64,000 nucleotides of DNA. Source: Entomortierella parvispora. Its lineage: Eukaryota > Mortierellomycota > Mortierellomycetes > Mortierellales > Mortierellaceae. This document shows positions 35,578-48,012 of the stretch, in pieces. Position numbers and translations under genes: made by a program. The notes under the pieces are model-generated. The model did not search any database. It was given only the letters and a program-made list of their open reading frames with translations, and was not told where the DNA came from. The stretch lies in contig OY752147.1 of assembly GCA_963573315.1 (NCBI GenBank), positions 2,232,001 through 2,296,000 on the forward strand. The letters run 5' to 3'. Position 1 is the first letter of the stretch; the number at the start of each line of letters is the position of its first letter.

Positions 35578-36682
35578 TTACACCTTTTCACCCGCATCCC
35601 GAGGGCGTTGAGGAATCATCTCGTCGCTCCTCCGCGTCCAGGTCGTCTCCACTGATGCACCGCCACCGCCACCGCCTCCTCCTCCTCCTCCTCCTCCTCC
35701 TTCTCCTTCTCCTTCTTCTTCTTCTCCTCCTCCTCCTCCTCCTCCACCACCATCACCACCACCATCACCACCACCATCACCATCACCATCACCATCACCA
35801 TCACCATCACCATCACCGCCGCCGCCATTGACGTCTCCAATGGTCTCTGTATTCACTTTGGCAGCTCGGCTAGCCAGCCACCGGTTTCTGTACTTGTGTA
35901 CTGCCCACAGTATCGCGAAGATCACAAACAAGGCTGCGGCGATCGCCAGATAGTAGACTGCACAGATTGGACCCTGACTCCAATCTAAAAACGGATAGAC
36001 CCAATGGCCTTGCGTCCTGTATATCACAAACGTCAGCAGCATGTAAATTACCATAACCGAAGCCACCACCACTGAATGGATCGGTTGCAGGAAATGACGA
36101 TTGAAAATCAATTCAAAGATGGCAGCAGCTCCGTCGACGGCGTGGACCGATACATTCTGCCAGGTGCCCAAAGTCGACAGTTGAGAGGATCCGACATTGA
36201 GCGCTGACCAGTAGACGATTGGGACAATAACATGAAAATTGATAATGGTAGAATAGAGGAGCCAATGCAGCCAACCCCACCAAGGGGAGCCTCGATGGAG
36301 CCAAACCTCGCGCTGAGAAAAAGGCTGTCGCAGATATCCGATCGACCAGATGGTGGAGCACTGTGTCAAAGACAGAACAAAAAAAAAATACAATGCGTAA
36401 GAAAGGCTAGTTTGTTCTTTGAGGTCTTTGTTCGGCAAGCGTGTTCCTCACACTTACAATAAGGTAGAGGACCAGACCCATATAGGAGAGATTAGTAAAG
36501 TACTGCAGAAATTCAACCGCGTTGTCCGCCGTGATCCATTTTGAGATGACAACCACCAGGGTATATATACAGAGCACTCCTCGAGGGATCGCCAATGTCA
36601 ACGGTCGGACCAGATTCGAGGTCACGATTCGGCTGGGCTCAAACCGATCCAACTTGAGAGCTCGGGCGATCGACCGCAACAT
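35578..36682 (-). CDS. Multi-pass membrane protein, Rolling-stone / FAR-17a-like
   Basis: Two exons (36682-36458 and 36360-35578) give 335 residues. About six hydrophobic segments are visible, starting GVLCIYTLVVVISKWI, then FLQYFTNLSYMGLVLYLI, HWLLYSTIINFHVIVPIVYW, SVVVASVMVIYMLLTFVIY and YYLAIAAALFVIFAILWAVH. The signature VSVHAVDGAAAIFELIFNRH followed by HWVYPFLDWSQG resembles Rolling-stone and FAR-17a/AIG1 proteins, a hydrolase-like membrane superfamily. Function in fungi is not known to me. The C-terminal 70 residues are an unusual tail of Asp-Gly, Gly, Glu and again Gly runs made by a compound microsatellite. The exon junction is phase 0. Confidence 0.75.
35660..35827. repeat. Compound CCT / CTT / CAC / CACCAT microsatellite inside a coding exon
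   Basis: About 168 nt of triplet and hexamer repeats in frame with the membrane protein gene. It encodes poly-Gly, poly-Glu and (Asp-Gly)n on the minus strand. All units are multiples of three, so length changes keep the frame. Confidence 0.93.
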
Positions 36683-37129
36683 TTTTTTCTTTTCTTCACG
36701 AATGAACAAAGGGTATACGGTTTGAATGAGGTGCTGAATGGGTGTGCTGAATGAGTGTTGAATGGGTCGAATGTTCGAATTGTGCGAACGAACGATCCCT
36801 CTACACAGATTGATGAGGAGACTGTTTGGTGGGAGAAGGACGCCTTTCTTCATTCTCCTCCCTGTTGACCAGAGTCTAGACGAGACGGCAAAAGATAGAG
36901 TAAAGAAAGACAATTGACTCGAATTGGGGTCTGACTTGCACTTCCTGAAAAGCAACGCCGAACTTTGAGAGACATCTCATTTGCAGATGAGATCTGGGTG
37001 TTTGGTGGCGTTGGTCATTTGTCAATAACGGACAAAAAAAATCGCGTGGACCGGAAATTCAAGTTGAGAAATCAGGGGTATTGTTTATTGATGAAAGTGA
37101 AAAACTCTTGGAAAAGGAAAAAAAAAAAA
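36683..37129. other. Intergenic region
   Basis: Upstream region of the membrane protein gene and 3' flank of the PPxY protein gene. An A10 stretch lies near 37120. No gene seen. Confidence 0.5.
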
Positions 37130-38078
37130 TCATACTCGGACAGCCACAGCCTCGGCTGACGAAGCCGTGAGAAGATTCTGTGGCGGTGATGGCCTCAAAG
37201 TTGCATCAGAGAGCGCTCTACTCCTCCGGTAGTTGTCCAAGTGTCGTTCATGAGGAATATGAGGTGGAAACTCGGCTGAGTACCGTGGGGCATCCGATTG
37301 CTGCTGCCCCGCTATCGTTTGCTCATCAGGAAAGTGCGGAGGATATGAATTCGAGGTTGGTGGCGAAGGCACAAAGCTGGACGAAGAAGGCAGAGAATGG
37401 GAAGAGGAGGAAAAATGTCCTTCCGAAGTAATTCCAGCATATGACTCTATGATCGGTGATCGTTCCATGACAGTGTTTGGAACGTCGTACGATGGCGGTG
37501 GAGGCAAGATCGTGAACTCTGCAGAAGTGGACTCGGGCACAATAATGGCGGTCTCCTGATATGTTGCATTGCTGTCTGCATTGATGGTCGTTGTTGCTGC
37601 TGCAGGCACGGGAGATGAAGGTACTGCTTCTATACGGATTGGCACATCTGCAAGGTGCTCCAATGGAATCCCGATAATTGCCTCCAGAGGGACTTCGTCG
37701 TTCATCACTAACGGGTCCCGGATATGATCAATATAGAACGGCGGCAGGTTCTCGTCTATGGAGTTGAGATGTCAAGTTGTTAGTCACGACCTCAGGAGAG
37801 GCAACATGCAGTCCACGTTACACGCAACGGAAAAAACAGCAATTGATTCCAAAGATGAATGATGGAGACGAGGAATGGAGCAAACTTGAATGATGCCATG
37901 GGTACTCACCAATGACCTGTTGCTGTCGTTGACGTGTGGCTTCTAGCAGAATACTCCTCTCTTGAACCTCCTTGCGATGTTTCCGGCGAAGAACCTCCCC
38001 AAAGATGCCAAGAAAGCCCAGCATACCAACAAAGGAGGTTACATAGATCAACGTCTGGGTAGAGTTATCTGCGCTCAT
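37130..38078 (-). CDS. Single-pass membrane protein with two PPxY motifs
   Basis: Two exons (38078-37910 and 37755-37130) give 264 residues. A ten-residue luminal N-terminus (MSADNSTQTL, with an N-S-T glycosylation sequon) precedes one hydrophobic helix IYVTSFVGMLGFLGIFGEVL. A basic stop (RRKHRKE) follows, so an N-out, C-in topology is expected. The cytoplasmic tail holds LPPFY at about 60 and PPPPSYD near 139, both PPxY motifs that bind WW domains of Rsp5/Nedd4 ubiquitin ligases. Small tail-PPxY membrane proteins such as yeast Bsd2, Ear1 and Ssh4 act as Rsp5 adaptors. By analogy this may be a ligase adaptor, which is inference. The remainder is Pro/Ser-rich with no known domain. Confidence 0.72.
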
Positions 38079-38317
38079 GGTGCTTGCTGTGACGGGGGTG
38101 GATTTCCTGTGGTCGAGCGAATGGTCCCCGAGTTTTGACAGCCGACGAAAAAAAGGTGAGTGCGAGCTGGTGAAACAAAAGAAAAGAACATCGGAAAGCA
38201 ATAAACGATTTCAGCCGTGGTGCACAAAAAAACAGCCGAAGGACCTCCATACAGTGTCGATGTAATAGAAACAAATGCCGAACAGCCGAAGTACTGTAAA
38301 AATGTAGAGGAAAGAAG

Positions 38318-38569
38318 TCAAGGGTTCAACGAGTTGGGTGCAGAGTGGGTTGCCCCGAACTCTAAGCCGTCCTTCTGATTCAGAGATCCTGCCTGAAGAT
38401 CCTGCTGAAGATAATGAACGAGGCCACTCAGAGAAGGGGATCCATAGTAAAGACTCTGTTTCGTTGGGATTTGGCCCCCTTCTTCAGAAACGACTTTCCT
38501 GGCAGACATCGAAAGAAGAACAGGAGAAGCAGAGCCGCAGAGCAGCAGAGCTTTCTTTGCCACCAACAT
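38318..38569 (-). CDS. Small ORF, doubtful; possible broken MICOS-subunit-like gene
   Basis: An 83-codon ATG frame. It starts MLVAKKALLLCGSASPVLLS, a short hydrophobic, basic N-terminus, followed by a segment rich in Glu/Gly and PTKQSLYYGSPS. The KQSLY block preceded by Gly/Glu recalls the N-terminal region of MIC26/MIC27-type MICOS proteins, but the membrane helices of that family are not found downstream. The frame ends only 240 bp before the next gene. It may be a degenerate 5' remnant or a chance frame. Confidence 0.3.
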   Translation of the reverse strand: MLVAKKALLLCGSASPVLLSMSARKVVSEEGGQIPTKQSLYYGSPSLSGLVHYLQQDLQAGSLNQKDGLEFGATHSAPNSLNP

Positions 38570-40529
38570 GGATAGTCCACGTGACGTCCAAATCTCCCGT
38601 GTGCTTTCAAAGCAAGGACTCTTTCGATGATGTCCAGCTGTGGGAGTGGAGATACCCATTGACCTGTCCGTGCTCCCAGCAGGTTGTTCTGACGTGTTGT
38701 TTTCTTGGAAACAGAGTTTATCGCATCCTGCGGGCTCCATCTGACCTACTCTTGGTTCCGCCCTACATAGGGGGAGGGCATTCTCTGCGGTAGCCTTGAG
38801 TGTTCGACCAAGGGAGAGATGCTCAGGAAACTTGCAACGTCCTTCGTCTCTATCAGCTTTCAAAATATCCACACTACTGTCGCTTCCTTCATCTTCAAAG
38901 GTTCAGTCGCCCGCGGAGAAATGAGAAAAATGATGAAAAGTGAGCACCCCGCAAACATGACAAAGGAGGGCGTCGCGCGATTCAAAAGACTACGTTTCAT
39001 CTACGATTGAACTGAGGTGAAAACCTGTCTAGACTGTTTTTCTTTTGTATCTGTTGGTATTGGGTACTTGAAGACAGAGAGGCGCGGCAGATGCCGCGAA
39101 AGAAAAAAAACAAACAATGATGACCAGTGCACCAACACGTTGGCTAAGCCCAAAGTCAATTCATACCCTGTCCAAATGCAACTCATTGCCTCATTGCCTT
39201 GTCCCACAGCACCTCGTTTGTGTTCTGGACCCTTTTGCACCTCTTCCCTCTCTTTCCTGTGCAATTTCAGGTCTTGGAGTAGCACCTGCCTGTGCTTGCA
39301 GACCGGAATGTAATTTCATCTGTCAGCTTTCCGTTGACCGTTGGAAGAGAGGGCGCTGGGAGAAATGAATGAAACCAAAATAATAAATGAAGAAAGGGCT
39401 GCTCGGGGACTTTTTCCATCCCAGAGAGTAGATCATTGGTCTTCCCATCAACCAGACCTGAATGACATTCGTGGTTCGCCTCTTCTTTTTTTGTTTGCGA
39501 CAAAAATAAACCTACCAAGCAAAATCGACTATCCTTCATCATCTTGGCTCTCTTCTTTCATTTTTGCAAGAAAAAAAAACCTCGATCGATTTCAGTTTGA
39601 GCACTGGCCCATTTACGTCTTCAACTCTCTTTTTCCTTTTAGCTGTATAACTTGGTTGAAGATGAATGAAGAGCAAAGACAGAGAAATGACCCGACTGAG
39701 CCGCTTGGAGACTGAGCAAGAGAAGAAAAAGGGGGAGGCGAAAGGAAAGAGCAAGCGAGGAAGAACTAAATTTCGAGGCTGCACATTGGGCTAAGAAAAC
39801 TCGAGGTTCACTTGACCTGTCATTGCCCTTCTCCGCAGTGGTCTTCATCTCTCTCAATGATAAAAGTTTGGGAGTTTCCAGGGTTGAAAAAAAACGAGGT
39901 TGTGCAGATGATCAGGGCTCATCGCGAACCACAAACGGCCAAAATGGACATCCTTAATTATTTTCATCAGCCTCCTAGTCCCCCTTTTTTCTTTCCTACC
40001 TTTGATCGAGGAAAGAAGATCGAGGGGATGGAGAGGTAGTCAAAACGATGGAGCAATTGTTGTCGAGCGAGCACAATTGCGACCCCGTTGAATAGACCTT
40101 CGATTTATAATAATCCAAAAACTCTCGCGGCAAAGTTCGATCTTTTGTGTTTGGACCTTGGGAACACAAGACAGAGAGAGAGGCAGAGAGAGCGAAGGAA
40201 AAGAAGGGAAGAACTTGTCCCCTTGTCCTCTCTACCCTGGCTCTTGTCTTTGTCAAAGGTCGCAGCTGCTCACAAATGCAAATGAACACTGCCCTGGACT
40301 GACGATGCACATGTGCTGCCCAAGGAGAGGAGGAGGAGGAGGAGGAGGAAGTAAGCAGCACCTTTTTCCCTTTTTAACCACCAAGGGTGCTGTTTGACTT
40401 TTTCACCTCTTCCTCTTTTTTCGTTTCTTGCTGTGTCTTTGACCTTCGCCCAGTTTTTTTTTGTATATTTGATTTCTACGTTGTATCTTTCACGCAACTG
40501 CTCACCCTCCACACGCTCCTCATCTCATC
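38570..40529. other. Intergenic region, 2 kb
   Basis: Holds the upstream part of the doubtful small ORF, and on the right the promoter and pyrimidine-rich leader of the S/T/P-rich gene. A GAGGAG tract (about 40325-40350) is present. Short frames on both strands show no domain or splice structure. Confidence 0.5.
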
Positions 40530-42935
40530 ATGGACACGACTTCTTCACTGACTGTCACTCCAATTTCCCCTACTCCAGCATCAGCACGCAAACGAAAGAC
40601 CCATTCCATCATCTTTTCTTCAAGCTCGTCAGCGTCACCTTCACTGTCCTCTTCTCACACAACCACAGAAGGGCCTATTTTGTCACCTCTACCTCTCCGG
40701 ATCATGACCAAAAACCCCTCCACCAACCCAGATCAGTCCAATGCAAGCTTACATTCTAATGCATTTACGACAGTCGCAGCGACGGCCAACACAGCGGTAA
40801 CGTCTTCCACGACCAATCGACGACAGTTTAGAGTCTCGGTCACCTTTGGAGGCTCGGGTTCCAATTCTGGATCAGGATCTTCACTCCTCACGTTCTCTAC
40901 ACCCTCATCGGCATCCTCCCCCTTGTCACCGTTGGCGGAAACCCTGCCAGTTTCTCCCACGATATTGTCCTCGACACAATTTCCTTTTTCGCCCGATTTG
41001 GAGACATCCAACTGGCCATCGTCTCCGTCATCGGCGGGAGCATCATCAGCAGCACGGAAAATCTCGCCCACACAAGGATATCACCCACCGAATACTTCTC
41101 AAAAAAGAACAGAAACAGAAACAGACTCAGGGGCGTCAGTAAAAGGCAAGACCGCGCAGGATACAAACGCGTCGTCGTCGTCTCCGACGCCATTGATTTC
41201 CAGTCCTCTGAAGAGCAGCACCTTTGGAAATTTCTATTTCTTGCCAACGGACACCGCCGATGCGCCCTCGTCTCCTCTGAGGAAAAATCTCATGGGTGGA
41301 ACTGGGAACAGTGGTCGTGGGGTGGGTCCATTGGACTGTGCCATAGATTCGACTGTCCATCCATTGGATCGGCCAACACTAGCCTCGAACCCGCTTATGA
41401 GCGACATAATCATGGAGGAAGACGAGGAGCAGCCTCAGCAACAACAACACCCGTTGGATCCTTCGCCAAGACTCCGCCAGCAAGGGTCAGTTTCAACCGC
41501 CTTCACCACATCCACAGCCTTGAATCGCCCTCGAGCTAGATACACATTCGGATATGACGAACCTCTCGTCAGTTCTTTACCACCAAGGGAGAACTCGATC
41601 TCTTCATCCTCTTCGTCTTGTTCAAGTCCAACGAGCCCGCGCTCTCCTGCCACGACTGCATCACTACCGCCGCCCAAGATCGCGGACATGAAGAAAAAAA
41701 GCTCACCCCAGCAGGACGTGTTGTCGACTTTGCCACTGTCCTCGGCTGCGCATTCCCCACGCCTGCATTCCACCTCGTCGCCTTCCACGCCCCCATCGTC
41801 CTCTTCTCCTACACATGTCTATTCACATCATTTTCACGAGGGTTATCGGCCTCCACGGTCACTACAACGCGTCCCTTCCAAGTCAATGCCTCGACCTCCA
41901 CCACTTTCAATGTCAATTCCACCTGAGATCGCCGTCCCCGCCTCCCCGCCTGCATCTCCTCGGTTATCGGGCAGAAAACGATTCTCGTTCTTGACTAACC
42001 TCATGGGTACCACTCCGCCCCCACCATGGTTATCATCAACCTCTTCCTTTGATTCTGAGAAGCCCTTACCAGCCACGCCACCAGCAGGCTCGTCTCAGCT
42101 TCAGCTTCATCGTCATTATTCACTTCAACAACAACAACGCGCACGTCCCGGTAGCCAACACCAATCTTCTACCCGGCCACAAAAATTCAAGAATGCCAGC
42201 GCCATCGATCTCCCATCCTACGCCTCCTCTATGACCCCAAGCACAACTACGTCCACCACAACTGCCACATCTGCGACCACAAACCTGAACCAGTACCAGG
42301 ACATGAAATCTCTAAAGCCACCCACATCGTCCAAGCTGATGACAATAATGAACAAGAACCGAGGAGGGTCGAACGCGAGTATGAAGGCCCTTTATGACCA
42401 TTATGACGACCGGAACCACTCTAACGACCATCAAGACACATTATCCATTTATCATTTACACGAGAACTATTACAGTCAAGAAGGAGAGGAAGGAAGGAGT
42501 GGTGGCGATGGTGGTGGAGAAAGAGATCGTTCCAATGGCCGCAGTCATCAGAGTCTGGAAGAAGATGGAATATCTGCAGATGGACAGGCAGGTGATTACC
42601 TGTCCCCTTCCTCTACGAACCCGTACTCTGTCTCGCAGACCTCGCTAAAGATTCAAATCCTTCCTTCGATATCGCAGTACGCCCTTCATCGCCAACAGCC
42701 ATATGGGACGACAGATGGAGGGGGAGTCAGCAACGGACAATCAAAGTCGCGTTCTAGACTCGACTTGACTATTGTGCTGGTGCCTGAGATTTCACATGTT
42801 CCTGACGACAAACTCGACAGCCTCAACAACAATTTCGACCCCTCCAAGATGAATAGTCCACAGGCAGCCTCTCCTCGTAAGGGCAAGAAGCGGTGTGCAT
42901 CTCTCTCCATCTTTCGCTACTTTCTGAAAAAATAA
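40530..42935 (+). CDS. Ser/Thr/Pro-rich protein, unknown function
   Basis: An intronless frame of 801 residues, almost entirely low-complexity (Ser, Thr, Pro, with Gln and His patches). Many SP and TP dipeptides, for example PTPASARKRKTHS and SPRSPATTASLPPP, suggest possible proline-directed phosphorylation. KRFSFLTNLMG (about 488) and KGKKRCASLSIFRYFLKK at the very end are short basic and aromatic islands; the last could be a membrane- or partner-binding motif. A more ordered stretch, TSLKIQILPSISQYALHRQQ, lies near 705. No known domain is visible, so no function is assigned. The single long frame with consistent composition and an ATG after a C/T-rich leader makes a real gene likely. Confidence 0.72.
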   Translation: MDTTSSLTVTPISPTPASARKRKTHSIIFSSSSSASPSLSSSHTTTEGPILSPLPLRIMTKNPSTNPDQSNASLHSNAFTTVAATANTAVTSSTTNRRQFRVSVTFGGSGSNSGSGSSLLTFSTPSSASSPLSPLAETLPVSPTILSSTQFPFSPDLETSNWPSSPSSAGASSAARKISPTQGYHPPNTSQKRTETETDSGASVKGKTAQDTNASSSSPTPLISSPLKSSTFGNFYFLPTDTADAPSSPLRKNLMGGTGNSGRGVGPLDCAIDSTVHPLDRPTLASNPLMSDIIMEEDEEQPQQQQHPLDPSPRLRQQGSVSTAFTTSTALNRPRARYTFGYDEPLVSSLPPRENSISSSSSSCSSPTSPRSPATTASLPPPKIADMKKKSSPQQDVLSTLPLSSAAHSPRLHSTSSPSTPPSSSSPTHVYSHHFHEGYRPPRSLQRVPSKSMPRPPPLSMSIPPEIAVPASPPASPRLSGRKRFSFLTNLMGTTPPPPWLSSTSSFDSEKPLPATPPAGSSQLQLHRHYSLQQQQRARPGSQHQSSTRPQKFKNASAIDLPSYASSMTPSTTTSTTTATSATTNLNQYQDMKSLKPPTSSKLMTIMNKNRGGSNASMKALYDHYDDRNHSNDHQDTLSIYHLHENYYSQEGEEGRSGGDGGGERDRSNGRSHQSLEEDGISADGQAGDYLSPSSTNPYSVSQTSLKIQILPSISQYALHRQQPYGTTDGGGVSNGQSKSRSRLDLTIVLVPEISHVPDDKLDSLNNNFDPSKMNSPQAASPRKGKKRCASLSIFRYFLKK

Positions 42936-43017
42936 AGCGCCCAGGAAGAAAAAAAAAAGCAGTTTATGTACTCTCAAACGAAGTCCTTCTAGAGTACCAA
43001 CACCTTTTTTCTCTACT

Positions 43018-45498
<2,481 letters not shown>

Positions 45499-46217
45499 GT
45501 ATGATGTGGTGCTGAAGGGTTGCTGCGTCTTTGAGGTAATGAATGAACAGCAGGGTGAAGTGAAGAGGGATGGAGCGACGAAACCGCGCCTCGAGGAGCG
45601 TAAACCTAAAAAATCAAATCACGTGCAGAGCAATTGAAGCACACTGCACAGTGCACACCTGGGAATGCTTGCTCACAGCTCAAATATGATTCTTTTTTTG
45701 GGTTGTTCTCCCTCGAGCTGGTGGGTGAGGTCCCTCATCATAACCCAGGTTTCCATCAAAGGCAGAGACCATGCCAGTCCCTTCATCACCCCAAAAGCAA
45801 TTACAACATTGGCTTCTTTATTATTTTCCCAAGACGTCGACAACGCTTCCATTTCGCGGCATCTGCTAATTGTTACTCGCTCTCATCGTTCCTCAGTATT
45901 TGATTCCACTTTGCGCTGTCTAACTCCTCCACAGTGTCGCCTTCAAAGAGATAACAGGAACATGTCTGAGAATCTTGGACGGGAGTAGAGACAGGCAAGA
46001 AACGGGCAGACGAAAACAAAACAGCGGACTATCAACAAAAAGGTTGAGGCAAATGATGAAGGAGAAAGGGGTAAAAGGGGAAAGAGACCATTCCATTGCC
46101 TTGCCCTTTGGAAATGAAGCGCACAGGAAAAAAAAAAGAAAAAAGAGAAAGGACAGACAGACAGGGTGGCAAGAGCGTGGGTATCTGTGAGGTAGGCAAG
46201 TTTTTTTTTGTTGCAGC
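45499..46217. other. Intergenic region upstream of ATG16
   Basis: Promoter side of ATG16 and 3' flank of the Ser-rich basic protein gene. No gene seen. Confidence 0.5.
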
Positions 46218-47213
46218 TCATGAAACGAGAATGACCTGCATTCTCCGGCCACCGCTGGCTCCTCCTAATCCACGGACTTTCAGGAACCGAGTCGACCGGG
46301 AGCCAGGCAGCTCCAAGGATGCGGGTAGAGAGTCTGCGCTACAAGAGTCGTCCTTGCCTTGCTGGAAAGTCCCTGCCGACACTATCGAGGTGGGACCGTT
46401 GTGAGAAGGAGTTGGAGAACTGGGTGAGCAAGGAGACGAGGAAGATGAAGACATGGAGGACGATGTCGACCCGGACTGGGACAATGCAGGAGTCGAGGGT
46501 ATGGAATAGGTCGATGAAGAGCCCGTGGACCTGCGATATGGATGAAATGAAGTTGTGGACTCCTGCGGTGAAGAGGCACTAGAAGCCCTCGGGGACGACA
46601 GGGGTCCTGCCGCTGGCTTGCGGGTATGAAGAATCAGGAGGTTCCTGCTCTTGTCAAAAACGTTGCTGCTCCTGTACGAGGTCGGGTCGCTGGACCACTT
46701 TTCGCCAGCCAGAGGAAGCTCTGACGACGTCGCAGCATTGGTCAGGGATGAATCCAGGGAGGAGTCCAGGGACCGGGAATCGTCGTCATTATCGATATGA
46801 GACAAGTCCAGAGGACCGGAGAGGACGAGGCTCTTTTCGTTTGTTGTTACAGCTGTTTGTTCTGGGTTCACTGCAACTGTCGACAGTGCCTTGCCATGGC
46901 TACTCTCTGTTGCAGATTCAGAATCAAACTGTTGATCGTAGCTGTGGATGTCTACTGCCATCGACATTGCAGAGTCGTTCTGGAAGCGGAAGGAGAAGAC
47001 GATTCCTTTTGAAGGATCGTTCTGGGAGGGGGACCGTCTCGGTAAGCCCTTTCGACGACCAGCCTGAACTTGATCGAATGGTTGAGGGGATGGTGAGGAG
47101 GCATTCGAAGGTGCCAGTGAAGCAGCCTTGCTTCCGGTGCTCTTTAACTGGTCAGCGGCATTGGCAGCGGCCGACTGTCTTGTCTTGCGGGAGGACACCT
47201 TTTTCTTTGCCAT
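46218..47213 (-). CDS. Ser-rich basic protein, unknown function
   Basis: Not recognised. One exon of 331 residues starts MAKKKVSSRKTRQSAAANAA, a basic N-terminus that could be a nuclear signal, and continues Ser/Pro-rich. Short ordered islands are GIVFSFRFQNDSAMSMAVDI and RSSNVFDKSRNLLILHTRKP. The end RFLKVRGLGGASGGRRMQVI is basic. SP and TP sites are frequent. The upstream frame stays open beyond the chosen ATG but becomes Phe/Ser-rich leader sequence. The composition suggests a mostly disordered regulatory protein. Confidence 0.6.
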   Translation of the reverse strand: MAKKKVSSRKTRQSAAANAADQLKSTGSKAASLAPSNASSPSPQPFDQVQAGRRKGLPRRSPSQNDPSKGIVFSFRFQNDSAMSMAVDIHSYDQQFDSESATESSHGKALSTVAVNPEQTAVTTNEKSLVLSGPLDLSHIDNDDDSRSLDSSLDSSLTNAATSSELPLAGEKWSSDPTSYRSSNVFDKSRNLLILHTRKPAAGPLSSPRASSASSPQESTTSFHPYRRSTGSSSTYSIPSTPALSQSGSTSSSMSSSSSSPCSPSSPTPSHNGPTSIVSAGTFQQGKDDSCSADSLPASLELPGSRSTRFLKVRGLGGASGGRRMQVILVS

Positions 47214-47659
47214 GTAGCAACGTTCTGAAGGTAAGTGGAGGTGGGTAGAATGAAACAAGGAGTCCGAGAAAGGTAGAGGCGGAATCAAGGTAGAGAAGAA
47301 TGAGAAGCTCAAGGAGGAGGAGAGACAAGGGTCGCAAAGGAGTTGAATTCAGTGTGCTAGTCGAGTTGTAAGAATGGACTGAAGGAGTGAGAGGAGAAGA
47401 GACGACAACAACGACAACAACAAAGATTGTATTAGTGCAAGTGAGGATGGGAGGGTGTGAGTGTGGGAGAGGAGAGAGAGAGGGAAGAGTGGGATGGAGA
47501 TAGAGAAGGAGATAAAGAGGAGGTTAGAAGGAAGGAAGCAAGGAACAAAGACGAGTCGCAGACCAGCGGAGAAGAAAGCGACGATGTTGTTTGTTGTTGC
47601 AGTGGACAGACAGACGGACAGACGGACAGACAGGAGAAATGTGAGTTGAGTGTCTTTCG

Positions 47660-47685
47660 TTTTTTTTTTTTTTTTTTTTTTTTTT
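47660..47685. repeat. T26 homopolymer
   Basis: The longest single-base run in the window. Confidence 0.9.
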
Positions 47686-47929
47686 GGCCTCTTGTCCTCC
47701 CTCCTCCTGCCCTTCCTGCGCTTCCCTTTGTCATAGCCCGTGTGTGTGGGCGATGATGTTGATTAGGGTGATGAACCGTAAACCTTTTTCTCTCTTCTGT
47801 CTGTCCCGCTGGCTGTAGTCTTCTCCGACATGGCACGCCATGGCATCACTGCGTGCCACCCCACCGTCCCCCTCCTCACCCCTTATTTTTGTGTTTTTGT
47901 CCTCTCCCACAACACTCCCATCCCACTCT

Positions 47930-47933
47930 CCCT

Positions 47934-47990
<57 letters not shown>

Positions 47991-48012
47991 CTTCTCTCTT
48001 TCTCTCTCACTC
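47930..48012. repeat. CT-rich microsatellite
   Basis: About 80 nt of CT and CTCTCC units, interrupted by a few T doublets. Confidence 0.9.

Noticed and set aside
47930-48012. Direct repeats considered as a CRISPR-like or satellite array
   Set aside because: It is a simple CT microsatellite without spacers, and CRISPR arrays are not expected in a fungal nuclear genome.
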